Positions 19,090 to 28,950 of a stretch of 64,000 nt of DNA are shown one piece after another (the stretch's first letter is position 1; each line of letters begins with the position of its first letter). The DNA is taken from positions 2,294,001 through 2,358,000 of the forward strand of contig NZ_PYFP01000001.1 of the NCBI RefSeq assembly GCF_003056055.1, read 5' to 3'. The notes beneath the pieces are model-generated. The model did no database searches, was not told the DNA's origin, and saw only the letters and a list, made by a program, of their open reading frames with translations. The stretch comes from Glaciimonas sp. PCH181 (GTDB lineage Bacteria > Pseudomonadota > Gammaproteobacteria > Burkholderiales > Burkholderiaceae_D). Both the position numbers and the translations under genes were made by a program.

Positions 19090-19566
19090 ATGACACAAAA
19101 CGCAACCAGACCACCTCTGCCACCGTTCACACTAGAAACCGCGCGGCAAAAAGTACGTGCCGCCGAAGACGGCTGGAACACCCGCGATCCCGAGCGCGTA
19201 TCACTAGCCTACACAGTCGACAGCAAATGGCGCAACCGGGCAGAATTCATCACCGGCAGAAACGAGATTGTCGATCTGCTAACGCGTAAATGGAATCGTG
19301 AGCTAGACTATCGCCTGATCAAAGAACTATGGGCCTTCACAGACAATCGTATCGCCGTCCGTTTTGCTTACGAATGGCACGATGACGCAGGCAACTGGTT
19401 TCGCTCTTATGGCAATGAAAATTGGGAATTTGACGCCGATGGGTTGATGGCAATACGCCATGCCAGCATCAACGATCTGCCGATCAAAGAAACCGATCGC
19501 CACTTTCACTGGCCATTAGGACGTCGCCCTGATAACCATGCCAGCCTGAGTGATCTCGGATTGTAA
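19090..19566 (+). CDS. DUF1348 (nuclear transport factor 2-like) protein
   Basis: This 158-residue protein matches the DUF1348 family, an NTF2-like alpha/beta barrel: [18 protein letters not shown] (about residues 25-42), WRNRAEF, WDFDADG-like [18 protein letters not shown] (about 117-134) and [19 protein letters not shown] at the end. NTF2-like barrels bind or turn over small hydrophobic molecules; no catalytic role is established. It follows the GST gene by 38 bp and precedes a terminator, so the two probably form an operon. Confidence 0.9.
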   Translation: MTQNATRPPLPPFTLETARQKVRAAEDGWNTRDPERVSLAYTVDSKWRNRAEFITGRNEIVDLLTRKWNRELDYRLIKELWAFTDNRIAVRFAYEWHDDAGNWFRSYGNENWEFDADGLMAIRHASINDLPIKETDRHFHWPLGRRPDNHASLSDLGL

Positions 19567-19602
19567 AAAGTTATATTTCTGCTATATCGGCATTTTCTAC
19601 AC

Positions 19603-19635
19603 AGCCGTTTCCAACCCAAAGGAAACGGCTTTTTT
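19603..19635 (+). terminator. Terminator after the GST-DUF1348 pair
   Basis: AGCCGTTTCC, an 8-nt loop, GGAAACGGCT and a T-run form a 10-bp stem 36 bp past the DUF1348 stop. Confidence 0.9.
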
Positions 19636-19760
19636 ATGACAGCAGCGGGTGACGTTTTAAAAAAGCCGCTGTCTATCGATGTCCACGGACTTTCTAAACA
19701 AGCCTATGAAAGGAAATTTACTCTTCTATAGATAGTTTTATGCGCTACCGAGGATCAATG

Positions 19761-19775
19761 ATAGTTAAAATTTAT
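19761..19775 (+). promoter_or_regulatory. Possible OxyR half-site before ahpC
   Basis: ATAGTTAAAATTTAT fits the OxyR half-site pattern ATAGnTnnnAnCTAT at every fixed base but one (T for C). It lies about 90 bp before the ahpC start and abuts TTGAAT (19775-19780), a possible -35, with TACATA about 19 bp further on. That is where OxyR activates ahpC in other bacteria. The neighbouring second half-site is poor. Confidence 0.35.
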
Positions 19776-19864
19776 TGAATACTATTTAATAATCAATTTT
19801 ACATATCAATTGAAAATCCCTAAACTTCAGTCTTACTTACTCACCACCCAAAAGGAACAACACA

Positions 19865-20428
19865 ATGTCTCTGATCAATACACAAGTAAAACCATTCAAA
19901 GCAAACGCCTATCACAACGGTAAATTCATCGAAGTGAGCGAAGAGTCCCTGAAGGGCAAATGGTCAGTTTTTGTGTTTTACCCAGCTGACTTCACATTCG
20001 TCTGCCCAACAGAATTGGAAGACTTGGCTGATAACTACGCTGAATTCCAAAAACTGGGCGTTGAAGTCTACGGCATTTCGACCGACACCCATTTCGCGCA
20101 CAAAGCATGGCACGACACATCAGAAGCCATCAAGAAAGTGCAATACCCACTGATCGGTGACCCTACTACTGTTCTGTCACGCAACTTCGAAGTATTGATC
20201 GAAGAAGAAGGCCTGGCACTGCGCGGTACTTTCGTCATCAATCCAGAAGGTCAAATCAAGGTTCTGGAAGTCCATGACAACGGCATCGGCCGTGATGCTT
20301 CAGAATTGCTGCGTAAAGTAAAAGCAGCGCAATACGTCGCATCACATCCAGGTGAAGTTTGCCCGGCAAAATGGACTGAAGGCGCAGCAACATTGACACC
20401 ATCGCTGGATTTGGTTGGCAAGATCTAA
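19865..20428 (+). CDS. ahpC: Alkyl hydroperoxide reductase subunit C (peroxiredoxin)
   Basis: This 187-residue 2-Cys peroxiredoxin matches AhpC in length. The peroxidatic Cys is in [18 protein letters not shown] (Cys about residue 47), and the resolving Cys is in [10 protein letters not shown] (about residue 166). It reduces H2O2, organic hydroperoxides and peroxynitrite, and is recycled by AhpF. The ATG has AAGGAA 9 nt upstream. It sits 88 bp upstream of ahpF on the same strand. Confidence 0.99.
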   Translation: MSLINTQVKPFKANAYHNGKFIEVSEESLKGKWSVFVFYPADFTFVCPTELEDLADNYAEFQKLGVEVYGISTDTHFAHKAWHDTSEAIKKVQYPLIGDPTTVLSRNFEVLIEEEGLALRGTFVINPEGQIKVLEVHDNGIGRDASELLRKVKAAQYVASHPGEVCPAKWTEGAATLTPSLDLVGKI

Positions 20429-20516
20429 GAATCTGAAAAGATTCTTTTAGTAATACCGACGCCGGTCGGGAATTGTCCTGACCGGCTTCACAAAAAAATT
20501 GAATGGAAAGCACATC

Positions 20517-22115
20517 ATGCTAGATGCAAATCTCAAAACCCAGTTGAAAACCTATTTAGAAAAGGTCGTGCAGCCGATTGAGATCGTCGCGTCTCTCGAT
20601 GATAGCGACAAATCTCGCGAACTTCAGGCTATGCTCCAGGAAATCCTCCTGTTGAGCGAGCGTATTTCGCTAGTTGAGCGCACTGACGATACCGAGCGCA
20701 AGCCATCGTTCAGCATTAACCGCCCAGGAACCGATATCAGCGTGCGTTTCGCCGGTATTCCGTTAGGCCACGAATTCACATCATTAGTATTAGCGCTGCT
20801 GCAAGTCGGCGGCCACCCGGTCAAACTAGACGATGCGGTGATCGAACAAATCCGCAATCTGGATGGCGACTATCAGTTTGAAACATACATTTCGCTATCC
20901 TGCCAAAGCTGCCCTGAAGTCGTTCAGGCACTGAACGTGATGTCGATCATCAACCCACGTATTCGCACAGTCACCATCGACGGTGCGCTGTTTCAAAAAG
21001 AAGTTGAGACACGCCAAATCATGGCCGTGCCAACGATGTATTTGAATGGTGAAGTGTTCGGTCAAGGCCGTTCAGGCGTTGAAGAAATTCTTGCCAAACT
21101 TGACTCCGGTGCCAGCGCCCGTCAGGCAGCACAACTTAGCACTAAAGAAATTTTCGACGTTCTAATCGTCGGCGGCGGCCCTGCTGGCGCGGCGGCGGCA
21201 ATTTATGCAGCACGTAAAGGCATTCGCACCGGCGTCGTCGCTGAGCGCTTTGGAGGCCAAGTTCTGGATACATTGTCGATTGAAAATTTCGTATCAGTAA
21301 AGGAAACCGATGGACCGCATTTTGCGGTCGCGCTGGAACAGCACGTCAAATCCTACGAAGTCGATATCATGAATCTGCAACGCGCTGAAAGTCTGGTAGC
21401 GGGCAAGATAATTGAAATTAAAACCGCTAGCGGCGCGATCTTAAAAAGCAAAACCGTGATTCTGGCGACCGGCGCACGTTGGAGAGAAATCAACGTCCCC
21501 GGCGAGCAACAATATCGTAACCACGGCGTTGCATATTGCCCGCATTGCGACGGTCCGCTATTTAAAGGCAAACGCGTTGCGGTCATCGGCGGCGGCAATT
21601 CCGGAGTGGAAGCAGCGATCGATCTTGCCGGTATCGTGGCCCACGTAACGTTGATTGAATTCGGTGCAGAACTGCGCGCCGATGCCGTGCTGCAACGCAA
21701 ATTGAAGAGCTTGCCAAATGTGACTATTCATACCTCAGCCCAAACCACCGAGATTCATGGCGACGGCAAAAAGGTCAATGGATTGAGCTACACAGATCGT
21801 GTTTCTGGTGACAGCAAAAAAGTCGAACTGGAAGGCGTATTCGTTCAGATAGGCTTAGTGCCGAACACCGAATGGCTCAAAGGCACGGTCGCTTTATCGC
21901 GTCACGGCGAGATCGAAATCGACGCCAAGGGACAAACATCCATCCCAGGCGTATTTGCAGCAGGCGACGTCACAACTGTGCCGTTCAAACAGATCGTGAT
22001 TGCTGTTGGTGAAGGCGCAAAAGCTTCACTAAGCGCGTTTGATCACTTGATCCGTTCGTCGTTTGACGATGAAGAAGTCGCAGCGCCAGTGGAGAAAATT
22101 GCTGTTGCAGCATAA
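20517..22115 (+). CDS. ahpF: Alkyl hydroperoxide reductase subunit F
   Basis: This 532-residue flavoprotein has the full AhpF layout. The N-terminal tandem thioredoxin-fold domain carries CQSC (near residue 129), which relays electrons to AhpC. The thioredoxin reductase-like part follows: the FAD-binding GGGPAG near residue 217, the NADH-binding GGGNSG near residue 359, and the redox-active CPHC between them (near residue 340). It transfers electrons from NADH to AhpC. The ATG at 20517 has GGAAAG upstream; an in-frame TTG six codons earlier is unlikely. A strong terminator follows. Confidence 0.99.
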   Translation: MLDANLKTQLKTYLEKVVQPIEIVASLDDSDKSRELQAMLQEILLLSERISLVERTDDTERKPSFSINRPGTDISVRFAGIPLGHEFTSLVLALLQVGGHPVKLDDAVIEQIRNLDGDYQFETYISLSCQSCPEVVQALNVMSIINPRIRTVTIDGALFQKEVETRQIMAVPTMYLNGEVFGQGRSGVEEILAKLDSGASARQAAQLSTKEIFDVLIVGGGPAGAAAAIYAARKGIRTGVVAERFGGQVLDTLSIENFVSVKETDGPHFAVALEQHVKSYEVDIMNLQRAESLVAGKIIEIKTASGAILKSKTVILATGARWREINVPGEQQYRNHGVAYCPHCDGPLFKGKRVAVIGGGNSGVEAAIDLAGIVAHVTLIEFGAELRADAVLQRKLKSLPNVTIHTSAQTTEIHGDGKKVNGLSYTDRVSGDSKKVELEGVFVQIGLVPNTEWLKGTVALSRHGEIEIDAKGQTSIPGVFAAGDVTTVPFKQIVIAVGEGAKASLSAFDHLIRSSFDDEEVAAPVEKIAVAA

Positions 22116-22148
22116 GCTAACAAAATAAAGTTGAGAAATCAGTTGGAT

Positions 22149-22181
22149 AAAAAGGGCAGCCACATAGGCTGCCCTTTTTTT
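22149..22181 (+). terminator. Terminator after ahpF
   Basis: AAAAAGGGCAGCC, loop ACATA, GGCTGCCC and T7 make a strong hairpin 33 bp past the ahpF stop. Confidence 0.92.
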
Positions 22182-22265
22182 ATATCGCACGGATTGCGCA
22201 AAAAATTGTAAGACAAAAACACGTAATCAAAACATCAGAACACTTCCAAACGCCTGCCACCACGC

Positions 22266-22284
22266 CAGTTCAGTTCAGTTCAGT
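22266..22284 (+). repeat. Short tandem repeat (CAGTT)3CAGT
   Basis: The pentanucleotide CAGTT occurs three times in a row, followed by CAGT. It lies in the intergenic region, about 650 bp before the lipoprotein start, so any effect on expression by copy-number change is speculative. Confidence 0.7.
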
Positions 22285-22934
22285 CCTATCCCTGCCATGC
22301 TGGCGATAACAATGTTCCCTGAGTGCATTTACTGAATTTCCAGCCGCATCAGCATGCGTCAGATTTTCGACACAGGTTTCGACAATCCCATAAAAATCAC
22401 ATTGATTGCGTATGAGCTGAAGAGGCAAAGGCCGAAACGGTAGAAAAGGTTAATGTAATAACACAGCAAAAAAAATTATGTCTTGCACCAAATATGGATT
22501 TATTTATTTTATTAATTTTCACATCCCAACATCAAACATCGGCACGTTTTTGTGTCTGCCCTCAAGTTTCGAAGAGTAACTGAAGCCAAACACGACTCCT
22601 ATCGCTAACACGCTAGTTTCGATCGGGCGAAAAAATTATCTAAAAGTTAATTGAATAATCGAAAATGGCTAAGAAAGGGAGGGGAAAAGAGCAGAAATAC
22701 AACACTCAGTTAGTCCAAAAATCTCCCCACTTTGCAACAAATTGTTACACCCTTTCACTCTATATTGATATTTATCCCTCCATTATTTCGTGTTTTTTCA
22801 TTCTATTTGCACTCAATAAATATAACCAATATGCAAATAATTGATTTTCCTGGTGTTACTATTTGGAAATTAGTTGACTTTCACCTACCTTTAATCAAAC
22901 GTTTTACCGGCAATAAGCCTAAATGGAGCTTCCA

Positions 22935-24680
22935 ATGATCGATAAAAAAAATACATTATTGTCTGTTGCCGTTGCATTGGCACTGGCAGCTTGCGGCGGC
23001 GGCGGCGGATCGACATCGACCCCAACCCCAACAGCTGCATCGACTACTTCAGGTAAGGCAGTTGATGGCTATTTAAGCGGTTCTGCGGTTCTCTGCGATA
23101 CCAACAAAAACGGCGTGGCCGACACTGGCGAAGCAGTTGTCTTGACCGATGCACAAGGTAATTTCACATTCACCACAGCTTGCGCCAGCAACATCGTTGT
23201 ATCAGGCGGTACTAATATCGACACAGGGCTACCATTTACCGGCGTTCTTAAAACGACGGCTGGCAGCACTGTTGCAACACCGATCACAAGTTTAATGGTG
23301 GATGCCGGTCTGACAAATGCACAGGTTGCTGCATTTCTCGGCCTTCCAGTCGGCACGGATCCAACCAAGTTGGATCCATCGGCAACTACCAATGGTGTGC
23401 TGAATAATCCAGACGCCCTAAAGAGAACTCTGGCACTACAACAAATCATTCAGCAAACGACCAATACCATCGCAACGCTGGGTGGAAATACTACCGTAGC
23501 AGCACTCCAGGCTATTTATCTTAATGTGGTAAAAGCCGTGACAGCAGCCCTTGTCGCCAATCCGACAGCGTCCCTGATCGATGCAAGTGGCAATGTCAGC
23601 AGCGGATTAGTAAACAACGTAGTCCAGCAATCAGTCACTAACGTCGCAACGTCATCAGACCCAACGCTCGTCAACGTAAAAACCATTGTTGCTACCTTTA
23701 GCCCGAGCAGGATTGCAGCGGTAGCCACGGCGGCAATCACCGCAGAGGCACAAACCCTGGCAACAACCACAAATTCGCTAACATTAACTAAGGCGATGCA
23801 ATCAGATAACACCATCGCAAATGCAGTGAATGCCGTTGGGCCACTAATGCTCCCAACGAACACACAGCCTCTGACAACGTTCGCCAGTGCATTGAGTGGT
23901 TTAGCCTCGGCGAATACGACAATCTATGTATCACCACAAGCGGCACTTGCAGCAGAAACCGCTGCAGCAAATAGCTTAAATTCTGCGGCAAGTGCCGTAG
24001 GCCAGACTGTTGACGCAACCAAATTCAGTGCGCCAACCAACTATCTGGCGATAACCAACGACCAAATCGCGATTAATGGCACCACGTACACTCTCACCCA
24101 GTTGACCAGCGGTGTCATTGTCACGAGCGCAAAGGTAGCTTCTGTCGATACATTTGCACTTCCACTAAGCATCAACGGAACGCCGATTCCAGCGAATGCT
24201 AACGGGATTAAAACTGCAACGATCAAGGTAGCGCTGGAATTGAAGGATACAGCCGCCACCAACCGTTTATTACAAGTAGCAATTGATACGGTGACGGTAA
24301 CGCTCAATGCAAATGGTCAGCTATCGGCATCGGTTCCTGCCAGTGCCAAGATATACGTCTTTGGACAAACCAGCAGCGGTGTCACTGCGAATCTGACATT
24401 GAGCAATCCTGCCGCTACTTTGGTAACCGCCGGGGCGAATAATACGATCAGTTTCAATATGGGTGGACTGTTTTCTCAAATTGCCAGTACAACTCAGAAC
24501 GCGGTATTGACCGACCTGCAAAATCTAAAAGGCAATCTGAACGTTAAGTTCGTTATGTCGACACTGGATTTGCGTACGTCTAATGGCACACCTACCCCGG
24601 CCGCATCGATTCTGGTCACTGGCGCAGGTCAACCGGCAGTAAGCGGTGAAGGCGTACAAGGAATTGTAACGGTGCAATAA
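22935..24680 (+). CDS. Large surface-type lipoprotein of unknown function
   Basis: This 581-residue protein has a lipoprotein signal peptide with lipobox LAAC (Cys 20), followed by Gly5 and a Ser/Thr/Pro linker to about residue 40. Next is a carboxypeptidase-regulatory/SdrD-B-like module, AVDGYLSGSAVLCDTNKNG then DTGEAVVLTDAQGNF (about residues 42-80), with a Ca-binding-looking DxNxNGxxDxGE loop. The remainder is Ala/Thr/Asn/Val-rich with few charged residues, resembling a long exported repeat-poor passenger. The start at 22935 has GGAG 7 nt upstream. It is followed by a terminator, then a beta-barrel protein gene and the gsp cluster, which may mark it as an outer-surface protein. Specific function unknown. 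Confidence 0.88.
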   Translation: MIDKKNTLLSVAVALALAACGGGGGSTSTPTPTAASTTSGKAVDGYLSGSAVLCDTNKNGVADTGEAVVLTDAQGNFTFTTACASNIVVSGGTNIDTGLPFTGVLKTTAGSTVATPITSLMVDAGLTNAQVAAFLGLPVGTDPTKLDPSATTNGVLNNPDALKRTLALQQIIQQTTNTIATLGGNTTVAALQAIYLNVVKAVTAALVANPTASLIDASGNVSSGLVNNVVQQSVTNVATSSDPTLVNVKTIVATFSPSRIAAVATAAITAEAQTLATTTNSLTLTKAMQSDNTIANAVNAVGPLMLPTNTQPLTTFASALSGLASANTTIYVSPQAALAAETAAANSLNSAASAVGQTVDATKFSAPTNYLAITNDQIAINGTTYTLTQLTSGVIVTSAKVASVDTFALPLSINGTPIPANANGIKTATIKVALELKDTAATNRLLQVAIDTVTVTLNANGQLSASVPASAKIYVFGQTSSGVTANLTLSNPAATLVTAGANNTISFNMGGLFSQIASTTQNAVLTDLQNLKGNLNVKFVMSTLDLRTSNGTPTPAASILVTGAGQPAVSGEGVQGIVTVQ

Positions 24681-24699
24681 GTCGTTTTACACGAAGAAA

Positions 24700-24733
24700 C
24701 AAGGGCAGAGTTTTTCACGCCCTTGTTTTTTTT
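24700..24733 (+). terminator. Terminator after the lipoprotein gene
   Basis: CAAGGGC, a 12-nt loop, GCCCTTG and T8 form a hairpin 20 bp past the stop codon. Confidence 0.85.
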
Positions 24734-24788
24734 CGCAAAAAATTGGTCTCTCGTCGATTTTCCGTAGCATTTATATGAAGCCGCTCGT

Positions 24789-25883
24789 ATGAAAAAACTA
24801 TGTTATTCAATCGCACTGCTAGTTGGCAGCACGCAGTTGGCGTCTTTAGCAGTAGCAGCGCCAATGGATGCATTTTTGTCTGCAAATCAAAGCAGCACCC
24901 CGGGCGAAGTCCAGGTGGAAGCAGCGTATGACATGGTCAATAGCACTGTCGACGTCTTCAATTTGAGGGGCAAAGATACGACCTATAGCGGCACCAATGT
25001 GGGTGACTATCATGGCGGACATATACGCGTCGGTGTTGCCGTCACTTCCAGGCTGTGGCTTGATGCCGGCTTTTGGGAAAGACGTATTCAGTACAAACCA
25101 GACGTCGCCAAAATCAATACCTGGCAATTGGCCGGGCAGTACAAAATATTTGAAGGTTCAGGCTACCAGCCAAACGTTGCGATCAGGCTCGGCGCTTGGG
25201 GCAACTATGCCGACAATCTGACCAAATCGTCGCCTACCACGGTGAACGGCACAACGTTGAGTTCAGTCACAGCCGTCAATCCGAAAGACGTGCAATACCA
25301 GCTTGATCTGATTGGTACGTCGAAGATTATGGAACATACAGAACTAACGTTGTTTGGCGGAGTCGGTGCCAGCCGCGTCACGGTGGGTTCAGTTACAGGC
25401 ACCGCCAGCAGGGGTGGCTGTAATTACAATGTGGCGTTCGGGCCAACCGACACGGTCGGGACTTTAGCGCAGTTATGTAACGCCAGCGTCGTCGTTGACC
25501 ATTTCTCGATCCCAAACAGCAGTTCCGGGTTCAACGTCAACAATGAAACGCAATACACCGCGACTTTCTACCATGCCGGCGCGATGCTGAAGTGGCATGA
25601 AAATGATTGGCAAGTACGGGCAGGCTATCAGTTTCAATATATCAATCGCAATCACATCGACGACTTCATAAAAAGCCAAGGCGGGGTTGCCTACCATAGC
25701 AATCACATACTGATCGGCGAGGTTATGTATAAATTGCTGCCGAATACCAGTGTATTTTTGCGTGGTCAGTACATGACAAATCAATTTACCGGCGAAATCC
25801 CATTTGCCTACAACGCGCTAACAGCAAGTCGCTTTGATAAAAATTATGGCATCGTCAGTACCGGCCTGGTCATGACTTTCTAA
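24789..25883 (+). CDS. Predicted outer-membrane beta-barrel protein
   Basis: This 364-residue protein has a signal peptide ending LASLAVAA (about residue 24). The mature part is dominated by alternating amphipathic strands rich in Tyr, Trp and Gly (RLWLDAGFWERRIQY, WQLAGQYKIF, WQVRAGYQFQYINR, SVFLRGQYM), and ends in ...VSTGLVMTF with a C-terminal Phe, the BAM recognition signature. Two Cys in a loop (about residues 219 and 235) may pair. It matches no porin I recognise by sequence. It lies 45 bp upstream of gspG without a terminator, so it may be co-transcribed with the secretion genes. Confidence 0.8.
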   Translation: MKKLCYSIALLVGSTQLASLAVAAPMDAFLSANQSSTPGEVQVEAAYDMVNSTVDVFNLRGKDTTYSGTNVGDYHGGHIRVGVAVTSRLWLDAGFWERRIQYKPDVAKINTWQLAGQYKIFEGSGYQPNVAIRLGAWGNYADNLTKSSPTTVNGTTLSSVTAVNPKDVQYQLDLIGTSKIMEHTELTLFGGVGASRVTVGSVTGTASRGGCNYNVAFGPTDTVGTLAQLCNASVVVDHFSIPNSSSGFNVNNETQYTATFYHAGAMLKWHENDWQVRAGYQFQYINRNHIDDFIKSQGGVAYHSNHILIGEVMYKLLPNTSVFLRGQYMTNQFTGEIPFAYNALTASRFDKNYGIVSTGLVMTF

Positions 25884-25928
25884 GCATCTGCACAATCGGA
25901 ATCAGGCAATTAAGTTTGCTTAACACTC

Positions 25929-26372
25929 ATGCAAAAAAAAGCGCGCCACCCCTCTGTTCAACGAGGATTTACCCTGATCGAAATCATGGTCGTTGTCGTC
26001 ATCATGGGGATATTGGCTGCGCTGGTCGTGCCTAAACTGATGGGACGCACCGACGATGCCCGCGTGATGGCCGCGCGGGCCGATATCTCCACCATCATGG
26101 CAGCACTAAAGCTGTACAAACTCGACAATCAACGCTATCCGACGACCGAGCAAGGCTTGCAGGCGCTAGTCACTAAGCCCGTCAGCGGCCCCGCGGCAAA
26201 TGGCTGGAAAAGCGGCGGCTACATTGATAAAGTTCCCAATGACCCTTGGGGCAATCCCTACCAATTCCTGGCACCGGGGATCAAAGGCGAATGCGATGTT
26301 CTGTCTCTGGGTGCAGATGGTCTGCCTGGTGGCGAAGGCAACGATGCAGATATTGGCTCCTGGTCACTGTGA
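25929..26372 (+). CDS. gspG: Type II secretion major pseudopilin GspG
   Basis: This 147-residue protein has the prepilin cleavage motif and N-terminal helix RGFTLIEIMVVVVIMG (about residues 13-28, Glu at +5). The C-terminal part has the GspG signature YPTTEQGLQALVTKP and DPWGNPYQ, which includes the calcium-site region. GspG polymerises into the pseudopilus that pushes substrates through the outer-membrane secretin, after processing by prepilin peptidase. It opens the gsp cluster, with its stop overlapping the gspH start by one base. Confidence 0.98.
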   Translation: MQKKARHPSVQRGFTLIEIMVVVVIMGILAALVVPKLMGRTDDARVMAARADISTIMAALKLYKLDNQRYPTTEQGLQALVTKPVSGPAANGWKSGGYIDKVPNDPWGNPYQFLAPGIKGECDVLSLGADGLPGGEGNDADIGSWSL

Positions 26373-26908
26373 TGCCCGTCACGGGGCCAAAAAAATGCCG
26401 TCGTCTTACTCCGCAATATCAGCACAGACTGAGTGTGCAAACAGCCGCTATACGCGGCTTTACGTTGTTAGAGTTACTCATCGTGGTCGTCATCGCAGGC
26501 ATCACGCTGGGGCTAGTAACGTTTACCGCATTTCATAGCGATCGCCAGTCAATTCAGCGTGACGCTAAACGAATCGCCCTTCTGCTGCAATTAACACGTG
26601 AAGAAGCCATTTTGCGCAACCGTCCGACCGCTTTTGAAGCAGATGCAACTAGCTATCATTTTCTGGTACGTGAAGACAACGGCTGGCAATTGCTGCCACA
26701 AGATGACATTTTGCGGCAACGCGCCTTTGAACGCCCTCCCCTGCAGTTATTGATGCAACCGCCGCAGACCACCACCGCAGCACCGTATTCAGTGCGGATA
26801 ATTTTCGGTCGCGAGCCAGTCGATAAGCCGTTTACCTTAACCTTAGCCAACGGTGAAAGCAGCGCCATCATCCGTGCCGACGGCATCGGTCATTTCTCGG
26901 TGGAATAG
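26372..26908 (+). CDS. gspH: Type II secretion minor pseudopilin GspH
   Basis: This 178-residue protein carries the prepilin motif RGFTLLELLIVVVIAG near residue 28 (Glu at +5) and the usual GspH C-terminal beta domain. It is a minor pseudopilin of the pseudopilus tip. The ATG at 26372 overlaps the gspG stop (TGATG), which implies translational coupling. The preceding 27 residues are a somewhat long, basic leader (KKCRR), acceptable for a prepilin leader. Confidence 0.92.
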   Translation: MPVTGPKKCRRLTPQYQHRLSVQTAAIRGFTLLELLIVVVIAGITLGLVTFTAFHSDRQSIQRDAKRIALLLQLTREEAILRNRPTAFEADATSYHFLVREDNGWQLLPQDDILRQRAFERPPLQLLMQPPQTTTAAPYSVRIIFGREPVDKPFTLTLANGESSAIIRADGIGHFSVE

Positions 26909-27310
26909 ATGCGCGCTCCACTGATACGACCCTATTCTTACCGTCGCCATCCAATGGGCTTTACCTTGCTCGAAGTATTGGTAGCGTTGGTTATCGTCTG
27001 CACCGCACTGGGTGCCGGTCTGCGTGCTGTCGGCAGTTTGACGCAAAACAGCAGCGGGTTGCGCGCTGTGATGATGGCGACATGGTCAGCTGAAAATCGT
27101 CTCACAGAAATTCGTCTTGGACAAGAATGGCCCGCCATCGGCAATCGCTCTTTCAACTGCCCTCAGGGAGAGCGGCAATTGCTCTGCCAGGAGCAAGTAT
27201 TCGGCACCCCAAACCCGTATTTCCGCCGCGTAGAAGTTGCAGTATTTGACGCTGCCAATCAACAACAACGCATCGTCAAACTGACGCAAATAGTACCTAA
27301 TGCACACTAG
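26909..27310 (+). CDS. gspI: Type II secretion minor pseudopilin GspI
   Basis: This 133-residue protein has the prepilin sequence MGFTLLEVLVALVIV (about residues 16-30) and is of normal GspI length. GspI starts assembly of the pseudopilus tip with J and K. Its ATG immediately follows the gspH TAG. It overlaps the gspJ start by 11 bases. Confidence 0.94.
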   Translation: MRAPLIRPYSYRRHPMGFTLLEVLVALVIVCTALGAGLRAVGSLTQNSSGLRAVMMATWSAENRLTEIRLGQEWPAIGNRSFNCPQGERQLLCQEQVFGTPNPYFRRVEVAVFDAANQQQRIVKLTQIVPNAH

Positions 27311-27968
27311 GCCACTCCTCGCCCAGATCGTCCCAGCCAACGCACGCACTCAGCGCGATAAAACACGTGGTTTCACCTTGATAGAACTGATTGTCGCCAT
27401 CAGCATACTGGCGTTAGTCGCGGTGCTGGGCTGGCGTGGACTTGACGGCATCGTGCGTGCCCGGGTCTCACTGAATGCAGAGATGGAAGAAACCCGCGCC
27501 ATGCAACTGACCTTTGCCCAACTGCAAAGCGATGCCACGCATCTGGCACCCGCCAGCCTGATGTCGACACGCCCACTATTACTGGCGATGCAGGATCGGC
27601 TGCTATTGGTGCGCCTGATTTTTGCCGAGCAGCAGCCGATGCAGGTGCAAATAGTTGACTATCGTCTGCGCGACGGCAAACTGACCCGCACAGAATCCAA
27701 CCCTACCCGCGACTTAAATACCCTCGATGCAATGTGGCAGTCTGCCCTCAACAATGCCGGAAATAGCGAACCGCAAACGGTCATATTACAGTCGCATATT
27801 GCAGCCTTGCAGATGCAGCTGTGGGATAGTCAGGCACGAGGCTGGCGTCCGGCTAACGCAATCGCTAGTCAAAACAGCAGCACCAACTGGAAAGGTTTGC
27901 AAGTTGCTTTGCAACTGCGCGGTCATTCCGGCAATATCGTCAAAACGTTCTTGTTAGGCGGCGTATGA
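27300..27968 (+). CDS. gspJ: Type II secretion minor pseudopilin GspJ
   Basis: This 222-residue protein has the prepilin motif RGFTLIELIVAISILALV (about residues 23-40), then WRGLDGIVRAR, typical of GspJ. GspJ forms the tip complex with I and K. The start overlaps gspI by 11 bases and its stop overlaps gspK by 4 bases. Confidence 0.95.
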   Translation: MHTRPLLAQIVPANARTQRDKTRGFTLIELIVAISILALVAVLGWRGLDGIVRARVSLNAEMEETRAMQLTFAQLQSDATHLAPASLMSTRPLLLAMQDRLLLVRLIFAEQQPMQVQIVDYRLRDGKLTRTESNPTRDLNTLDAMWQSALNNAGNSEPQTVILQSHIAALQMQLWDSQARGWRPANAIASQNSSTNWKGLQVALQLRGHSGNIVKTFLLGGV

Positions 27969-28936
27969 CGCGCGCGCTCAAACTCTTACCCACACAACGC
28001 GGCGTGGCAATAGTCACCGCCCTGTTGCTGGCCACACTCGCCGTTACCATTGTTGCCAGCCTGTTTTGGCAACAGCAAGTACAAGTGCGTTCAATTGAGA
28101 ACCAGCGCCTGCAATTACAAAAAGAATGGATAATGCGTGGCGCGCTGGATTGGGCCAGCATGATTTTAAGCGCCGGTGGACGTCAATCATCAATCGATGA
28201 TTTAGGTCAGCCATGGGCCACACCGTTGGCGGAAACCCGTCTCGACCAATATGTTGAAGAGAACCAGTCCAGCGATCATGTCGGCGATGCGGTCCTTTCC
28301 GGCAATATCGTCGACGCGCAATCTCGTTACAATCTGAACAACCTAAGCCTGAACGGCGTTGTCAATCCGGTTGAACTAGCCATTTTTGGACGCCTGCTCA
28401 TCAATCTACGTTTGCCGGTTAATCTGGCAGCAGTCGCGGCGCAAAGCATCGCCAAATCTCAAGCCACAGCGCCGTCCACATCATCGGCGCAAGTAACGCC
28501 AGCCTCGTCCGTCAACGCTATTCTGCCTATGATGCAAGTGGACGATCTGTTGTCGCTGCCGGGCTTCAACACCGAAATACTGCGTCAACTACGCGACTTC
28601 GTCGTGTTTCTGCCGGAAGTAACGATGATCAACGTCAATACGGCCCCGGCAGAATTGCTGGCGGCACGTTTTGCCACATTATCTTTGGCGCAGGCCACTG
28701 CCTTAGTCGCTCTTCGTCGTAGCGTCCCCTTCAGAGATATCCCGAATCTGTCCGCGCAAATGAAAGCACTGTTCGGCCAAGATTTGACCGACATCACCAA
28801 TGTGGGCCTATCCAGTAATTACTTTTTGGTCAATGGCAAGGTTCGTATGGGTCGCGCTACGCTCAACACCACCGCCCTGATCCAACGCATCAATAGCCGC
28901 ACAAATACCAGCATTGTCTGGGTCAGGGACTATTAA
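27965..28936 (+). CDS. gspK: Type II secretion minor pseudopilin GspK
   Basis: This 323-residue protein is the largest pseudopilin. The N-terminal helix RGVAIVTALLLATLAVTIV (about residues 13-31) lacks the Glu at +5, as is normal for GspK. The body contains NVNTAPAELLAARF (about residues 220-233), the helix-hairpin-helix part of GspK. It caps the pseudopilus tip. Its start overlaps gspJ (ATGA). Confidence 0.95.
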   Translation: MTRALKLLPTQRGVAIVTALLLATLAVTIVASLFWQQQVQVRSIENQRLQLQKEWIMRGALDWASMILSAGGRQSSIDDLGQPWATPLAETRLDQYVEENQSSDHVGDAVLSGNIVDAQSRYNLNNLSLNGVVNPVELAIFGRLLINLRLPVNLAAVAAQSIAKSQATAPSTSSAQVTPASSVNAILPMMQVDDLLSLPGFNTEILRQLRDFVVFLPEVTMINVNTAPAELLAARFATLSLAQATALVALRRSVPFRDIPNLSAQMKALFGQDLTDITNVGLSSNYFLVNGKVRMGRATLNTTALIQRINSRTNTSIVWVRDY

Positions 28937-28950
28937 ATGGACAACTCGCT

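Larger units (their letters stand above)
22116..22934. other. Long AT-rich intergenic region before the lipoprotein gene
   Basis: These 819 bp hold the ahpF terminator, a short CAGTT repeat and then about 600 bp of AT-rich DNA with no credible gene. A 68-codon ORF running into the lipoprotein start has no ribosome-binding site. The length suggests a regulated leader for the following gene, but no riboswitch or operator was recognised. Confidence 0.5.

Noticed and set aside
22732..22938. 68-codon ORF before the lipoprotein gene
   Set aside because: No ribosome-binding site, and its hydrophobic composition reflects AT-rich DNA. It runs into the lipoprotein start in another frame.
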